Shown piece after piece: positions 1 to 19,277 of a stretch of 64,000 bases of DNA. The stretch's first letter is position 1; every line of letters begins with the position of its first letter. The notes beneath the pieces were generated by a model. That model was not told where the DNA came from, searched no databases, and saw only the letters and a list, made by a program, of their open reading frames with translations. The DNA lies in assembly GCA_963920765.1 (NCBI GenBank), contig OY987251.1:6574501-6638500 (forward strand), in the 5' to 3' direction. Made by a program: the position numbers and the translations under genes. The stretch comes from Ulota crispa (Eukaryota; Streptophyta; Bryopsida; Orthotrichales; Orthotrichaceae).

Positions 1-959
1 TGAATTCAAAATTTCTAAATTCAACTTTTTGATGGTAGAAATCTAAAATTTACCTCATGGTGTGGTATAGTAATTGGAAGGGTGTGGTACACATATCAAT
101 TCCCATCTTTTAAAGCTTATAAAAATATTTTATAAGATTGTTTTTTTTTAATTCATTTGGTTAGTAATAGAAGGAAAATTACTAAAAATACCCTTTAAGT
201 CTTTCAAAATATTGAGTTTACGCTAAAAATATGTGAAACATAAAAAGTAGTCCTTATTTTTTGTAGGAATATCAATTATACTCCTATTATTTTGGAAAAT
301 TAATAAAATAACTCTTCTATTTTGAAATGTTAAATATATCCTTGTGTTCTTTGAAATATAAAAATCACCTTTGGTTTCTTGTAAGAATTTGCATTAAACT
401 ATACACTTGGTTATCATGTAACACAAAGATATTTTTGGTACTTTTAATCCTTAAGGGACATTTATGATTTCTTCAAAGAATTGAGGAGCATCATTTACAT
501 CTGTTTGTAAAGAAATTTTGATATTTAAAACAACAAAATGTTGTACTTTTTATATAAAATTTTGTTGAATTAGTGAAGTTGTGTCCAAAAGTATGTAGAT
601 CAACAAAAAATTGTTGAGTTTTTTGTTATTATGGTCATGTTTTTACTTGACTTTAAAGGCTGCTAAGTTTAAATCTTACCAAATTGTGAAAAGTAAAGAA
701 AAAAAACCAGTCATTGTACACTCAAACTTCTAAAAGATTCTTTTTTTTAGAAAACTTCTTTTATTTTTTAAAACTTCAAAAAAATTTAATGAGGTTCAAA
801 AAGATTTTAGAAAGATTTCAAAAACAAACCTAAACTATTGTGATAGTTTTTTTGAAAGTATTTTGATGACTTACAAAAAGATTCCCAAAGAACTCTAATT
901 CAGTCTAAGAGATTCTATTTCTATAAGTATTTTGAAGTACTTTAACAAATTCCATAAAG
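1..959. other. AT-rich intergenic DNA, no gene seen
   Basis: Very AT-rich sequence with many short A and T runs. I see no coding exon, RNA gene or paired terminal repeats. Towards the right end AAGATTCT-like words become frequent and lead into the minisatellite that follows. Confidence 0.6.
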
Positions 960-1672
960 ATTTTAAAAAGATTCTCAAAGATTCCAAAAAGGTTCTTGAA
1001 AATTCTTAGAGATTTTCAAAGATTTTTTGAATTTCAAAAAAGATTTTCAAAAGATTCCCAAAGATTCTCAAAAGATTCTCAATTGTTCTCAAAGATTCTA
1101 AATTGTTCTCAAACATTCTCAAAGATTCCAAAAAAACTTGAGAAGATTCCAAAAGATTCCAAAAGATTCCAAAAGATTCCAAAAGATTCTCAAAGATTCC
1201 AAAAAGATTCTCAAAGATTCTCAATTGTTCTGAAACATTCTCAAAGATTCCAAAAAAACTTGAAAAGATTTCCAAAGATTCCAAAAGATTCTCAAAGATT
1301 CTCAAAGATTCTTGAAGATTCTCAAAGATTCTCAATTGTTCTCAAACATTCTCAAAGATTCTAAAAAAACTTGAAAAGATTCCCAAAGATTCCAAAAAAT
1401 TCTCAAAGATTCCTAAAAGATTCTCAAAGATTCTCAAAGATTCTCAAAGATTCTCAAAGATTTTCTAAGATTCCAAAAAAACTTGAAAAGATTCCAAAAG
1501 ATATCCAAAGATTCATGAAGATTCCTAAAAGATTCTCAAAGATTCTAAAATCTCAAAATGATTCTCAAATATTCTTAAAAATCATGAAAAGATTCTCAAT
1601 GATTCCCAAAAGATTCTTGAAGATTCTTAAAGATTCACAAAATATTCCCAAAAGATCTTCAAAAGATTCCAA
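960..1672. repeat. Degenerate 10-13 bp minisatellite (CAAAGATTCTC type)
   Basis: About 700 bp consist of imperfect tandem copies of CAAAGATTCTC and CAAAGATTCCAAAA, with occasional CAATTGTTCT and AAAAAACTTGA variants that recur at a longer spacing and suggest a higher-order unit of roughly 120 bp. Because the repeat lacks stop codons in some frames it creates open frames on both strands; their Lys/Phe/Ser-rich translations are only the repeat read as protein. Divergence between copies suggests an old array. Confidence 0.85.
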
Positions 1673-1946
1673 AATTTTTGTTGATTTAGATAATGGTATC
1701 CAAATCAACAGAACGTATTTAGTTTTTTACAGAATTCTGTTAAATTAGTCAATTAGCGTGGGCAAGTGCCCAAATCAACAAGAAACTGTTGGTTTTCTGT
1801 TGTTTTGGAAGGAGTTTTCTACTAGTGAGTGTAAGTTTGTATGGTTACAATTGAAAAAAACTTGATGGAATTTATGAAAAGGTTGATTGATTGTTTAGTT
1901 CCATGGAAAGCCCAAGAAGCTCAGATAGGGCTTGGGCATTTATGGG

Positions 1947-2256
1947 TTAACGCCTAAAGGACCAAGTGGCTATTCAATATCCAATAAGCTAGATTCTATA
2001 TTTGCATCTGAAAATTTTCATGAGTGAACCTAACATCATATACTTGTGAATGGTCAAAAAGCTCAAATTTGTGTAGAGCAAAAAATATATTCTAGGAAGG
2101 CTCAAAGTCTCTTGACCTTGTTTTGCAGGAATGAAAAAAAGCTATTTTTCTCACTTCAAACGTTATAATTTTACAATCTATGGGGTCAAATGGGCTGAAA
2201 TTTTTTGCACATATTTATTTATCTGTTTGACTAACTTTTGTACGGTTGGAATTGAG

Positions 2257-2292
<36 letters not shown>

Positions 2293-2372
2293 CAATTTTG
2301 GACAAGGCACTAAAAGTTGACAGTTTCTGAAATTTTTTCTCAAAAAAACACCCTTGGTCCTTTAGGGGTTAA
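1947..2372. mobile_element. TTAA-flanked MITE (piggyBac- or Kolobok-like ends)
   Basis: The element is bounded by TTAA at 1947-1950 and 2369-2372. Its ends are inverted repeats: CGCCTAAAGGACCAAG at 1951-1966 and CTTGGTCCTTTAGGGG at 2353-2368, one mismatch. TTAA target sites with CCC/GGG-type ends are typical of piggyBac and resemble Kolobok. There is no transposase, so it is non-autonomous. A run of 34 T lies inside at 2259-2292. Related copies lie at 13117, 21880, 23948, 40632 and 45656. Confidence 0.8.
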
Positions 2373-2540
2373 CCAATTTTTCCTTACCTATGCGCACTCT
2401 GGGGTGCAAGTCGCTCTACCTTGACAAAAGCTTTAAAAAATCACTGCCTGTGGGTAAGGGTCATTGCACATGCGGTCCACGTCACAAATATCGAGGGGAC
2501 ATGCGGGTATCGAATAAGCCACTGCAAAGCGCACTGAGAG

Positions 2541-2610
2541 CCGTGACGCCCGCTCCGGCGTCACGGGTCCCGTGGCTCCAGCGCTCCTTCAGTCCCCACT
2601 CTCACGTGAG
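2541..2610. promoter_or_regulatory. TGACG/CGTCA hairpin and palindromic G-box upstream of OPR
   Basis: Bases 2541-2550 (CCGTGACGCC) and 2557-2566 (GGCGTCACGG) form a perfect 10-bp inverted repeat with a 6-nt spacer. It contains TGACG in both orientations, the core bound by TGA-type bZIP factors. Thirty-five bases downstream is the 10-bp palindrome CTCACGTGAG (2601-2610), a G-box (CACGTG) of the kind bound by bHLH factors such as MYC2. Both lie about 1.8 kb before the OPR start codon. A role in OPR control is inference. The segment is clearly more GC-rich than its surroundings. Confidence 0.4.
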
Positions 2611-2812
2611 AGAGAAGCCTGACCCCAGGAAAGGCAATAAAATCCGCAACTCTCTTGGCCCCATTTGCAACACAAGGCCTCTTCCACGCCTGCCTAGCTT
2701 GCACTTCAGCTTCGTTTTTGCAGATCCAGTCCCATGCCGAAATCCATCTCCCACTGATCAGCTGCTGCTTTCAAAAAGCTTCTCATGTTCATAATTCTCT
2801 CTCTCTTTCACG

Positions 2813-3099
2813 AATGCCATATTCGTTAATTTGGGTCAAAACGGTCATTTTGGGACTTTTGAAAATTTGGGAAAATTGGCTTGATCACCCAAACCAAGCC
2901 CCTTCGGTACACGTGTTCTCACCGGGGTTCTCACCTGAGAGGAGGAATTTGTTTAGGAAAAAATCTTAGTGGCTCAGACTGAACTTGATACTTTTGAATC
3001 TGGTTTGAGGTGACTATTTTGGTTTGAGGTGACTATTTTGGATTGAGGTGGAGTACCAAATGGTACCTTTGTCTTTCCCAAATTAACGAATATGACGTT
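2813..3099. mobile_element. AACACCATATTC-family MITE, copy a
   Basis: Inverted ends are AATGCCATATTCGTTAATTT (from 2813) and the complement ending ACGAATATGACGTT (to 3099). The inside shares with other copies a GTACACGTG G-box-like word, a CTCACC...GAGGAGGAATTTG block and an AAAAATCTTAGTGGCTCA block. Flanking 4-mers (CACG and TTTG) do not match, so this copy has no clean target duplication. It lies 1.3 kb upstream of the OPR start. Confidence 0.75.
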
Positions 3100-4357
3100 T
3101 TTGTCTCCCGTGAGAAGCTTCAATCCTCACTTCTGTCCCTGCCAGCTTCGGTCCAGATAAAGCTGCTATGGAGCCGGTAGAAATATAACTGCGCTACTTG
3201 GACAGCAAAAATTACTTCACCTTTTCCTCTCACTACTCAAACCGCCAGTCGCGACTATTTCTAGCTTTGGAGTAGCTTGCTCTCGGCTCTCCCCAATTGT
3301 ACCTCGGAGACTGAGTCAGTCGAGATGGCTCACTGCTTGTAATACATAAACGCGTTGTACTGTGTAGACTTCATCCTGTACCAGTCCTTGTTGAAAGATC
3401 GCTAGCAATGGCTTTATAAGCAAGCTCGTTCGTTCAACCGTGTCTGAATGCAAAGTCTGTCCTTCGATCTCTTGTTAGTTCAAGTTCCTACTTGGCTTGT
3501 ATGTGACTGTCACCATTGGAGAGTAATCGTCCAATATTGCAGAAGTTTGTCGATTTTCGCAGAAATTTGCAGCAGTGAGCAGCTGCTTCAGAGTGGGTCA
3601 GTTCCTTGTGGTTTTGCAAGTCTAGCTTCTCTTGCGTTGCTTTGGTTTGTTTCGTAAACTTCTAGCTAGAGTAAGTTGCGCCGTGCAAGTTGTTGAAGGT
3701 ATTATTAATAGTAATTATAATAACAAGGCTGAACTGCAGGAAGAATTCATTTGTTTGCTCTTCTTGTTAGTTTGCATACGATATTCTTCGCTGTGTTGCC
3801 GAAACGGGTTTTCTAAGGTACACTGATTTTGCTGTTGCTGGTACTTCGATACAGACATACTCAAGAGCTGGACGACGAAGAGTTTCTGAGCTAGAATAAC
3901 TTTACTTTACGATATTAGTGACAACTTTATTTCTGGAAGATTGTAGAGCCTGATTCGAACAAATTAAGTTACCGATCATTGCAAGTATTGGAATCCTGAG
4001 TTGCATATCAAAGTGAACCTTAGGTACAAAACTTGAGTACGTTGCTGCAGCATAACTTCGACTTCTTCTACAAATAGTTGCTCCATAAAGATCAAGAATC
4101 ATTGAGAGACGCGTGTTCCAATATTCAAGGGTCAGCTAACTCGGCTTGGCAGCTTTACGCCGTTCCTAGACTGATTTAGTGATAATTATAGATCTTCGAA
4201 TACCAGAGTCCAGACCATAATGATGGAAGCACTGGAGTGTTTGCAGAGGTGTGAATGATGTGATCTGTCACTGCCTGCATTTGCGGTGAATATTCAGTTT
4301 TTTTTCCATTTTGGAAACTTGAGCATCCGAATCTGTTCATCGAAGAGGAATCCTCCG
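3100..4357 (+). other. OPR upstream region and probable 5' leader
   Basis: This 1.26-kb stretch precedes the OPR start codon. It is of moderate GC content and carries no long open frame or recognised protein. It should hold the promoter and 5' untranslated leader, possibly with a leader intron, but I cannot place a transcription start or TATA box with confidence. Confidence 0.4.
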
Positions 4358-11523
<7,166 letters not shown>

Positions 11524-12878
11524 TCTAGATTCTAGACCAAGTTTTGCTAGTCCGAATATGAAACAATTAACATACTCTTACCGACGTACCACGTGCCCCA
11601 CGAACATAATAATAGTAAGGACTCCTCCACACTACATTTGAGTTGTTCAAAAACTTCTTCAAAACAATACTAAAGTTGAGTAGTTCAAAAGCTAGTGACA
11701 ACGGACAAAAGTTGTCCACAATATGGTGACTCGCTGTGGTATGCCGACACATTGTCCAAACTTCTTATCATTATGATCATATTCGTTAAATTGGGATTGC
11801 TATAGCTCAAAGTTGAAAGTTATTTGAAATTCTTGTAGGCAATCACTGAGACTTCAATTCAATATTGTACAAAAAAATTGCATGCTTTTGTAATATGCTG
11901 AATTTCACATAATGACAGAAATAAAGAAAGTCACAGAATGTACTCTTTTTCCCAATTTAACGAATATGGTGTTCATAGCTACCAACACACCAAGGGCAAA
12001 ATACATATGCATCCAAATTGAAACTTTATCTCGAAGTGTTATTCAGCATGTAAAGTAGGATCACTCAAGTCCACGAACGTTTCCACCAAAAGCATGCCCT
12101 GATAAATCTAGATAAATAATACAATTTTTTTGCACGATATTCAAACCAAGAATGTGGAAATTAGCACTCAAATTTGAAAAATTTGGTATCTGAATTTTGA
12201 CCTCTTATATTTATTTGCATTTTATATTCAAATATAAACCGTGGACCTCAACTACTCTTAGTTGCAAAGGACCTAGGTGTGACCAAAAAAACCAGACCAA
12301 ATGACACACTAACAACCTTGTCATAGAAGCTTGATCAGGAATCTATCATCCAACCTTACGTACAATAATGACAAGTTAGAGTGAGGCTCCTGAATAACAG
12401 GAAGTGCTAGAACACTTTAAAATGCACGCTAGTCGGAAGGACTCCTGAATCCGATCAAATTTTTGATTAGCGACAAAGCTTGAAGTTTCAACACACAGCT
12501 AGAGTGCGTGCTTCAATCATACAATGAAGGCCATTTTTACTGAAACAAAGAGTGTGTTTATCAACATCAAAGTTGTGTAGCTAATATCTTTTAAAACAGT
12601 TTGATAATATTGCTCAGTTAAATGAGTTAGCTCTATTTCATGCAAAGTCAAAGAGCACACAAAACTACCTCTTAGAACTGAAAAGAATCTACTCTGCAAG
12701 TAGGCATATACCAAGAGATTTCAAATTCTAAGAAAATTCACAATGAGAGGAAGGCTTTACTGAAGAGAAATTTGCCTAAATGAACAAAAAATAACAGAGT
12801 AAGCACCTGTATTAATTACGAAAATTGGACAAACCTGCCAAAGAAGAATCTTGAAACGATATTTTAAGTGGAAGGGTT
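11524..12878. other. Intergenic DNA between convergent OPR and UTR2-like genes
   Basis: This AT-rich stretch should hold both 3' untranslated regions. Apart from a MITE at 11773-11973 I see no gene. The OPR stop is at 11523; the transporter stop on the other strand is at 12879-12881. Confidence 0.55.
11773..11973. mobile_element. AACACCATATTC-family MITE, copy g (diverged inside)
   Basis: The ends match the family (CATATTCGTTAAATTGGG and CCCAATTTAACGAATATGGTGTT, the latter at 11951-11973), but the interior differs from copies a-e and the element is only 201 bp. Flanks CATT and CATA differ by one base, in keeping with an older 4-bp duplication. Confidence 0.7.
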
Positions 12879-15800
12879 TCAAAAGCACCACTTCGAGCAG
12901 AGCATCCATTGTCTAATATTCCCATTTTCATCTTCAGCTTCTAAAATAATTGAGAATGGCTCCCCAGATCCACGTTTGTATCTTACAACTCTGCATTTCA
13001 AGCAATTGCGTAAGGTTACACTTTTGAGCAGTAGTGAGGCATAGATCCTTTGAAGAAACTGCAAAAAAATTACAAGTTATTTAAGAGCAAAGTCATGCCA
13101 ATTTACTTGTTCAAATTTAACCCCTAAATGCCTGCGGCACCAAATTTTGGTGTTTGCAATACTTTGAAGTTCAATGAACCTAGCTAAGTTACTATTTTTA
13201 GAAGTTTGCATTTTGGACTTTTTCTTTGTGAAGTCTAATTTTAGGATCAACAATCTGATTTTGAAAATGATCAATTATGAGTTTTTTATTCAAGCTTTTG
13301 TGCAAGGGTCTTGACTTTCTCTAGTGTTGAGAGCTCTTGGAAATGAGCCTCAAATACACTAGATCTTGGAGAAAAGTTTACATTAAAAATTCATTTAAAA
13401 TAATTGTAGAAAAGATTTTGAAAAGCTATAAAGTGATTGGGGTTATATATGTTATTTCCTTTAACCTTATATTTTTTTGATGGTCATTTTTTTAGATCCA
13501 TCATGTGAAAAGAGGATTCAAAGGCTTCAAGTCATTTTTGTAGTTTTAACACCCTCATGATCAAACATTATAATCTTTCAATCCACTAGTGATATTGTTG
13601 TGTTTTCTTTTCTTGTGTGACCTCTAACATATCTATATTGAATTTGTACGGTTACAATTCAAAAGAACCTGATATAGCTTATTATAATGTTGCCTTTCGT
13701 TCAATTTGAAGCAAATTTCTAAAAGCCGAAAAAAGGCCTCAGGCATTTAGGGGTTAAGCTCAACTTTGCAAAAACAAGGTGTAAGGGTTCCTCTAAAATG
13801 TGAAAAAATTAGAGAGAATACTTCACTCTACAGTCTAGAACTTCATGACCAATTCACCAAATCGGAAGATGATACTCACCTTGTTCTAATTTAGATATTC
13901 CATCTGTCGGATTTGATCGTGATGAGGAAGCTTCAGTTTGCAATGGGCTGTATTTGGCAGCACCCATAATCCGATGCTGACAATGGTCTGGCAACATCTT
14001 TAGGGTGATTCCCATTCCGATGAAAATTAGTCCAGTGCAATGTTGTCCTAATAGTGGCTTAGTGAAAATGACGTAAGAAAGAAGTAGCGTGGTTGCCTTG
14101 CGAGCGGTCGTCACCTAAACCAAGACAGTTCATAACTCAAAAAAATTATAGAAAGTGGTGAGTAACGAACACTGATATAAACCTAATTTCAACAGCAATC
14201 AGAAATCCTCATTTACGGGAAGTCCCAATCTACATAACTCCTGCAAGGATGCTTTCAAGTGGCAAAAAGCATCCACATGAACCCCGACAGGACCAAGGAC
14301 TTGACAACGACAAATTTGATTGTGAAAAAAAAATTAGATGAGACCAAATTTTATATATGTAGAATAGATGAAAACACTGTATGTGCTGGTGAAAAGATAT
14401 CTGACAGAAAGTCCTTATATGAACAACCATACAAAAATGCTAAGAGTATCGTGGGGTAAAATTTGGACCGCTTGATCTTCTAGGGGTTTAGAATAGAGGT
14501 GAGAACTGTGCGCGCTTACCATAGCTGTTGTAGCAGCACCGAACAAAGCAATGAGGCAAAGGACAGATAATTGTCCAATGAACGTCGCGCACGCCTCGAA
14601 AATAAGCACGAGATAGATGTACGGATGCTGCAACAACAATACCATGAACCCCAATTATGATGCTGTTGATGTTCAATCAACACTTCCAAACACAATTTCT
14701 ATGGAAAACGTTACGTTGTATCTTGTACTCTTTGACCCCATCTCAAAGAGTACAAGTTATTGGTGTTCGTTCATAGATTTCACCCTTGAAGATTTTTAAT
14801 TAAATCAAGCGTTGTTGATGCACAACCAGAGCTACCAGGGGCGGATAATGAAAATCAATTCAAACCCTCCTTTGTTTTGCACATTTACTTGCACCTCCTA
14901 CAATGAGAGTTTCTGATGAATCGATTGAGTATTTCATCGTATAGCAAACGAATAGTAATTCAAATCTTTAACCAAATCTAGCACCAGAGTTGCGCAACAT
15001 GAAATATAAAAGTTAGAAGATGAAAGCGAGGGTGAAACTCAAAATCTAACGAGTAATACATACTCAAAAGGAAAACAATAACATATATTGCGTATGGTAT
15101 CGCAGAAAAGTAAGTATCCTCCACCTGAAAGCAGTTGGACCAAGCCCGAAAAAATTCGCCCGTGATGAGCATCGGTGGGATAAGGAATGGAAGACCCACT
15201 GTTGTCGAACAGAAGAGCATCTCCAACTGTTGAAAGCACGAAAGAAATCAGTCGCATTGTGGGCAAACATGGCTCTCACCAAACATATCCCCAAAGCAGG
15301 CACCATGGCAAATTTCTCCTTACTATTCTCCGGACATGTCAATTTGGCTGGTTGTGACAAGAGACATAAATGGCACAAGGCTTGCCTGAGTGGTAGCAGG
15401 ATTGATTGTGAAGATAGCCTCTTGAAAGTTTCCCACAAACGAGTCCAGGACAAGCGCTCCCACAACCATTACCACACCCAAGATGCTGAAATTTGGAGAA
15501 GTTTGGGCATCCGCAAGAGTAAAAGTCACAAGTCCCAGCACCAGCAGCACTGCAGAAACGTATTCCAGTATGGAGTATCGACGTCTCAACCCCGGTACAA
15601 ATGCACCCATTATCATCACCGGTAAAACCTGTTCAAGAAATATAATCACCGTTGAAAAACGAAAACCAAGGGAACATAGAACACAAGTAGCACACAGTAC
15701 GTATTTGCACATCCGCATACTCAATATTGTAATTAAAGCAATTGAAGACAACAGAGGACACCTACAGATTAAGCACGAATGGGCAAGTATGTCCACTATA

Positions 15801-17486
15801 GAGCCCAAGCTAGAATCAAATAGTATAAGTTCATCGCAGCTGGTAAATTGGCATGGAAAGAGAACATAAAATAAAACCTGAAGCAGGAAAAAGATCTTTA
15901 GCGTTGGGGGGTCTGCTGTCAATTCTATGTAAAAATACTTGTAAAAACCATTAACCTATATTGATCCCGTCTGTATTTTTGACCAAGTTACCAGCAGAAG
16001 CTCATCTATTCATGCACTTGGTTGAACTTAGTAGCATGTAGCGTAAGCAAAGACTTAACTGAACGTCTATGCCCACTATTCCTTGAAGGGGTTTCCTACT
16101 GTCACTTATAGAGGTCTTTAAACTCTCGCTTCAAAATTCCATGAAGTATTATGAAAGATTTGATTTCAACTGAATTTTGTAACGAAAGTGATGTCTTCAT
16201 AAATCTCCCAGAATCACACTTCCGCATGTATTAAATGCTTTAAATGGCGCAAACAGTGTGCTCTACCTTAATGGCTATGCAAAGCTTCGAAAGCGTTAGT
16301 CAGAACAAGAACAGCTAACAGCATGATGAACACAATGAGTAAGGGAAGTACCTTGGTGGATTTGAACATGATCTGTGCAGGGTAGTTGAGGAACATGAGA
16401 GAGCCTTTGGTAAGCCCATGAGATCCCATCAACACAGCTGACAGCTTGATATACGTCTTCCAGGGGTTGACCATGTGTTTCGGTCGGAAGCCATACCATG
16501 AAATCAACCCCAAGTAGACGAAGCCTTGAATGAAAGTAAAATACCAACCGTAACTGCCAACCATCAAAGCTGAATGTTAAATATTGCATTTCCAGCTTAC
16601 AACCGGACCACAGGAGAAACTGAAGGAAAATTAAACAATAGAATGACATTCAAATCTTTGAGATACACATTAATTCTCTGTTACAGGTGAACATATTAAC
16701 CATTTTTGCTCAAACAACAGCAACTTAGGAGAAAGGAAGAACGGAGGAGCGTGGAGTTGTAAACTGACCTAAATTGAAGTCTGTTGTACACATATTCCTG
16801 CATCCAGATTCTGTGTTAATAAAGGCAAGTAACACTAACAACGTATACTTTGATACTCCAGATCTCATTCTAAAACCTGAAAAATATCCTTGATAAGCCA
16901 ATTGAGTCTTTATTTAGAGTTTAGATAATCGAAGTACGCCAAGAATCGAATTCTTTTGAGACCATGGAAATAATTGTCAGCCTCAATTCCAGCGCAACTA
17001 GTTGAATTTCAGACTGAGCTGTTTTAAAACTTTTAGGAAATTTTCCACACTTGGTTCGTCTTCAATGAAGGTAGTTAAGTGTAAGTAATAATTGACTAGA
17101 TGACTACGGTCACTGGAATTGGAGTGGAAATTTATACTATCTATGGTCTACAAGCTCTCACTCTGGAATTGCATAAGAGGTTTGTACGAAGTGATTAAAA
17201 GTTGACATCGAGAGAGTGTGGTTCTTGTACCTGAAGTGATGTCTCTGGAATTCTATTGTGTAGTCTCCCATGAAAGTACAAATGCTTGAAGTGACGCAAA
17301 TAGTATCAACTCTGTTAATCAAATAAGAAGCTCAAGGTTGCTGATGGTACACACCTCGCAAACACCGTTAATCATGTAGCCGAAGAAGAAGCCGCCACCA
17401 CAAATGAGAAGCTGCATCCATCTGGACTTTGAGCTCACGTTGCACCCAAGCAACCACACCTCATTCTCCTCTGCTTGTTGTCCCAT
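12879..17486 (-). CDS. UTR2: UTR2/UTR4-like UDP-galactose/UDP-glucose transporter (SLC35B family)
   Basis: Multi-pass Golgi/ER nucleotide-sugar transporter of the UTR2/UTR4 plant group, related to animal PAPS transporters. Minus-strand exons in order: 17355-17486, 16769-16797, 16352-16553, 15386-15628, 15125-15226, 14520-14627, 13880-14114, 12879-12940; joined 370 aa. Family signatures: [22 protein letters not shown], split across exons 1-2; [68 protein letters not shown]; and FTKPL near the C terminus. Exon 2 is only 29 bp. The exon 4 donor is CAG|GCAAGC, a GC-AG intron, and phase agrees on both sides. The last exon gives an acidic-then-Trp/Cys tail and is the least certain; without it the frame stops at 13854. 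A TTAA MITE sits in the last intron. Substrate preference cannot be read from sequence. Confidence 0.9.
13117..13757. mobile_element. TTAA-flanked MITE (in UTR2-like last intron)
   Basis: Bounded by TTAA at 13117-13120 and 13754-13757, with inverted ends CCCCTAAATGCCTG (13121-13134) and CAGGCATTTAGGGG (13740-13753), a perfect match. The inside is closely related, in opposite orientation, to 40632-41285, and also to 45656-46993. No transposase frame. Confidence 0.87.
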
Positions 17487-18103
17487 TTCTCACTGATCAC
17501 AACAGCCTGTCTCTTTCTCACTCTCTATGTTTCCCTCTTTATTTTGAATTGCAATTTATGTTAAAAAGAAGATACTGCTCTCCAAGAAGCGTTTCTCTCA
17601 AGACTGTGGCCAAGCTCTTCGACTTCTCCCCCGTGGACATCCAAACCCTAACATAACTAATCCTTATTCAAAAAATCTAAAAGTCGTGAAGGTATAAAAT
17701 AACAACGGCAGGTGCACTTTCCAAGACCTGGTGAATTTGATTACCATCGAGATCCTAACAACATCAGTACTTCGAAAATTCACTGATCTCGAACGGTTTC
17801 TTCCAAGAAGCTCAAACCCCGACGTGAAGGTAAACCCTCATATGCCTACGCAGAGCCTCCAAACACACCAGTAACGTAAACTTCCTCTCCACAATGTTCA
17901 CTACTTCACATTAAGACGACATAACCATACATGCTTAAACTAAATTCTCTAACACCTTCAGAAAAACCTCCACCACTCACTTTCCTCTAAAACAATATCA
18001 GAACATTTAAGTAAAAATCGCCACATAATCTTCTTAAGTTACAAGTGAAACATCCTATGCACGAAGCTCACTGCTCTTCAAACAATTAAAATCTTACTTA
18101 TGA
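17487..18103. other. Upstream region of the UTR2-like gene
   Basis: Sequence 5' of the minus-strand transporter start codon. The first 100 bp are CT-rich on the plus strand (AG-rich as a leader). I see no exon of another gene; it probably contains the 5' leader and promoter. Confidence 0.4.
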
Positions 18104-18672
18104 ACGCCTGCAACTCCGAAACAAATAAAGAAATAAAAAGTCACTCAATTCTTCCAAAAGAAAAAATTCACAGAAACCGTCACGGCTTCAATTTCTACAC
18201 AGCGGCTGACGTACTACTAAGACACTTCTGCCACTGCTCTGACTTAAGCTTAAGCTTATTTCTCATAGCCAACGCATGCCGCAATAGAAATGCCGCCATG
18301 AGAGTTGAAAATTTTGAAACAGACAATTGCTGCCTCCTTAGGAAGCGATGCTTGGGAAAGCGGAAGCCATCAATTGTTCAATCGATCTACGCCTGCAACT
18401 CCGAAATAAATAAAGAAAGAAATAAAAGGTCACTCAATTCCTCCAAAAGAGAAAATTCACAGAAACCGTCACGGCTTCAATTTCTACACAACGGCTGCCT
18501 AAGTTACTACACTTCTGCTACTGCTCCGACTTAAGTTCAGTTTTACATCACATAGCCAACGCATGCCGTTATAAGCTTAGAAATGCCGCCATAAGAGTTA
18601 AAAATTTTGAAAACAGACAATTGCTGCCTCCTTAGGAAGCGATGCGTGGGAAAGCGGACGCCGTCAATTGTT
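18104..18672. repeat. Two-copy tandem duplication, unit about 286 bp
   Basis: ACGCCTGCAACTCCGAAA starts at 18104 and again at 18389. The following 280 bp repeat with scattered changes, including CACAGAAACCGTCACGGCTT and TGCCTCCTTAGGAAGCGATG blocks. The open frame at 18100-18534 spans both copies and is not a recognised protein. It lies upstream of the transporter gene. Confidence 0.85.
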
Positions 18673-18908
18673 CAATCGACCTACCCTGGCAATAGTCACA
18701 CATTTGTGCTTTCCTGCTTGATGAGTGCTCATCCTTTGGCTGTGAACACGGCGAAAGTGTGAGACTGTACGATGATTGTGGAATTGTTGTAAGTTATCCA
18801 TGGTTTTGAGTGCAGAGTTCGGTGTTTTGCAACCGTCTTGGTTGTTGTGCCATCTTTATGTAGGCTGCTGCATACCTAAAGCTTAAGTAGCTAGCGGACG
18901 CAGGCGGA

Positions 18909-19106
18909 GTGGCGGAGGCGATGCGTGTGTCCCTGCGAGGCGAGACGGCTGCTCCGTCGTCATCGTCACGCTTGGCTTTGCTTTGCTTGGCGAGAGTGCT
19001 CTTGCAGCAGTTCTGGTGGGGATGCTCATCGCTGATGATGCCCTTCCCTCCAAAATCCTGGCCTGAGGCCGTCCGTGAGTCTCGAGCAGGGATTTTTTTT
19101 TGTTAA
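18909..19106 (+). CDS. Possible short exon or gene fragment, unrecognised
   Basis: A GC-richer island with a 65-codon open frame, rich in Ser, Leu and Ala. A good donor-like GTGAGT occurs at 19075, which could make it a first exon, but I find no partner exon downstream. I do not recognise the product. Chance is the main alternative. Confidence 0.15.
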   Translation: MAEAMRVSLRGETAAPSSSSRLALLCLARVLLQQFWWGCSSLMMPFPPKSWPEAVRESRAGIFFC

Positions 19107-19277
19107 AATAATAAATTTCACCTATAAATGGCCCTGCATTTTAACCTTGAAAAACTTGCTATTTTTTAAATTGATTTATTGATTTTGAGTTGAGACTCCA
19201 TTTCTGCTCATAGAATCTTGGATCCCCGCTTATGGCGCACCATTTTAAACTCACCAAATAGAGTCGTCCATATGAGG

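Noticed and set aside
15230-15869. Plus-strand open frames of about 130 codons
   Set aside because: Antisense to exons 4 and 5 of the transporter, which carry the conserved membrane-protein sequence.
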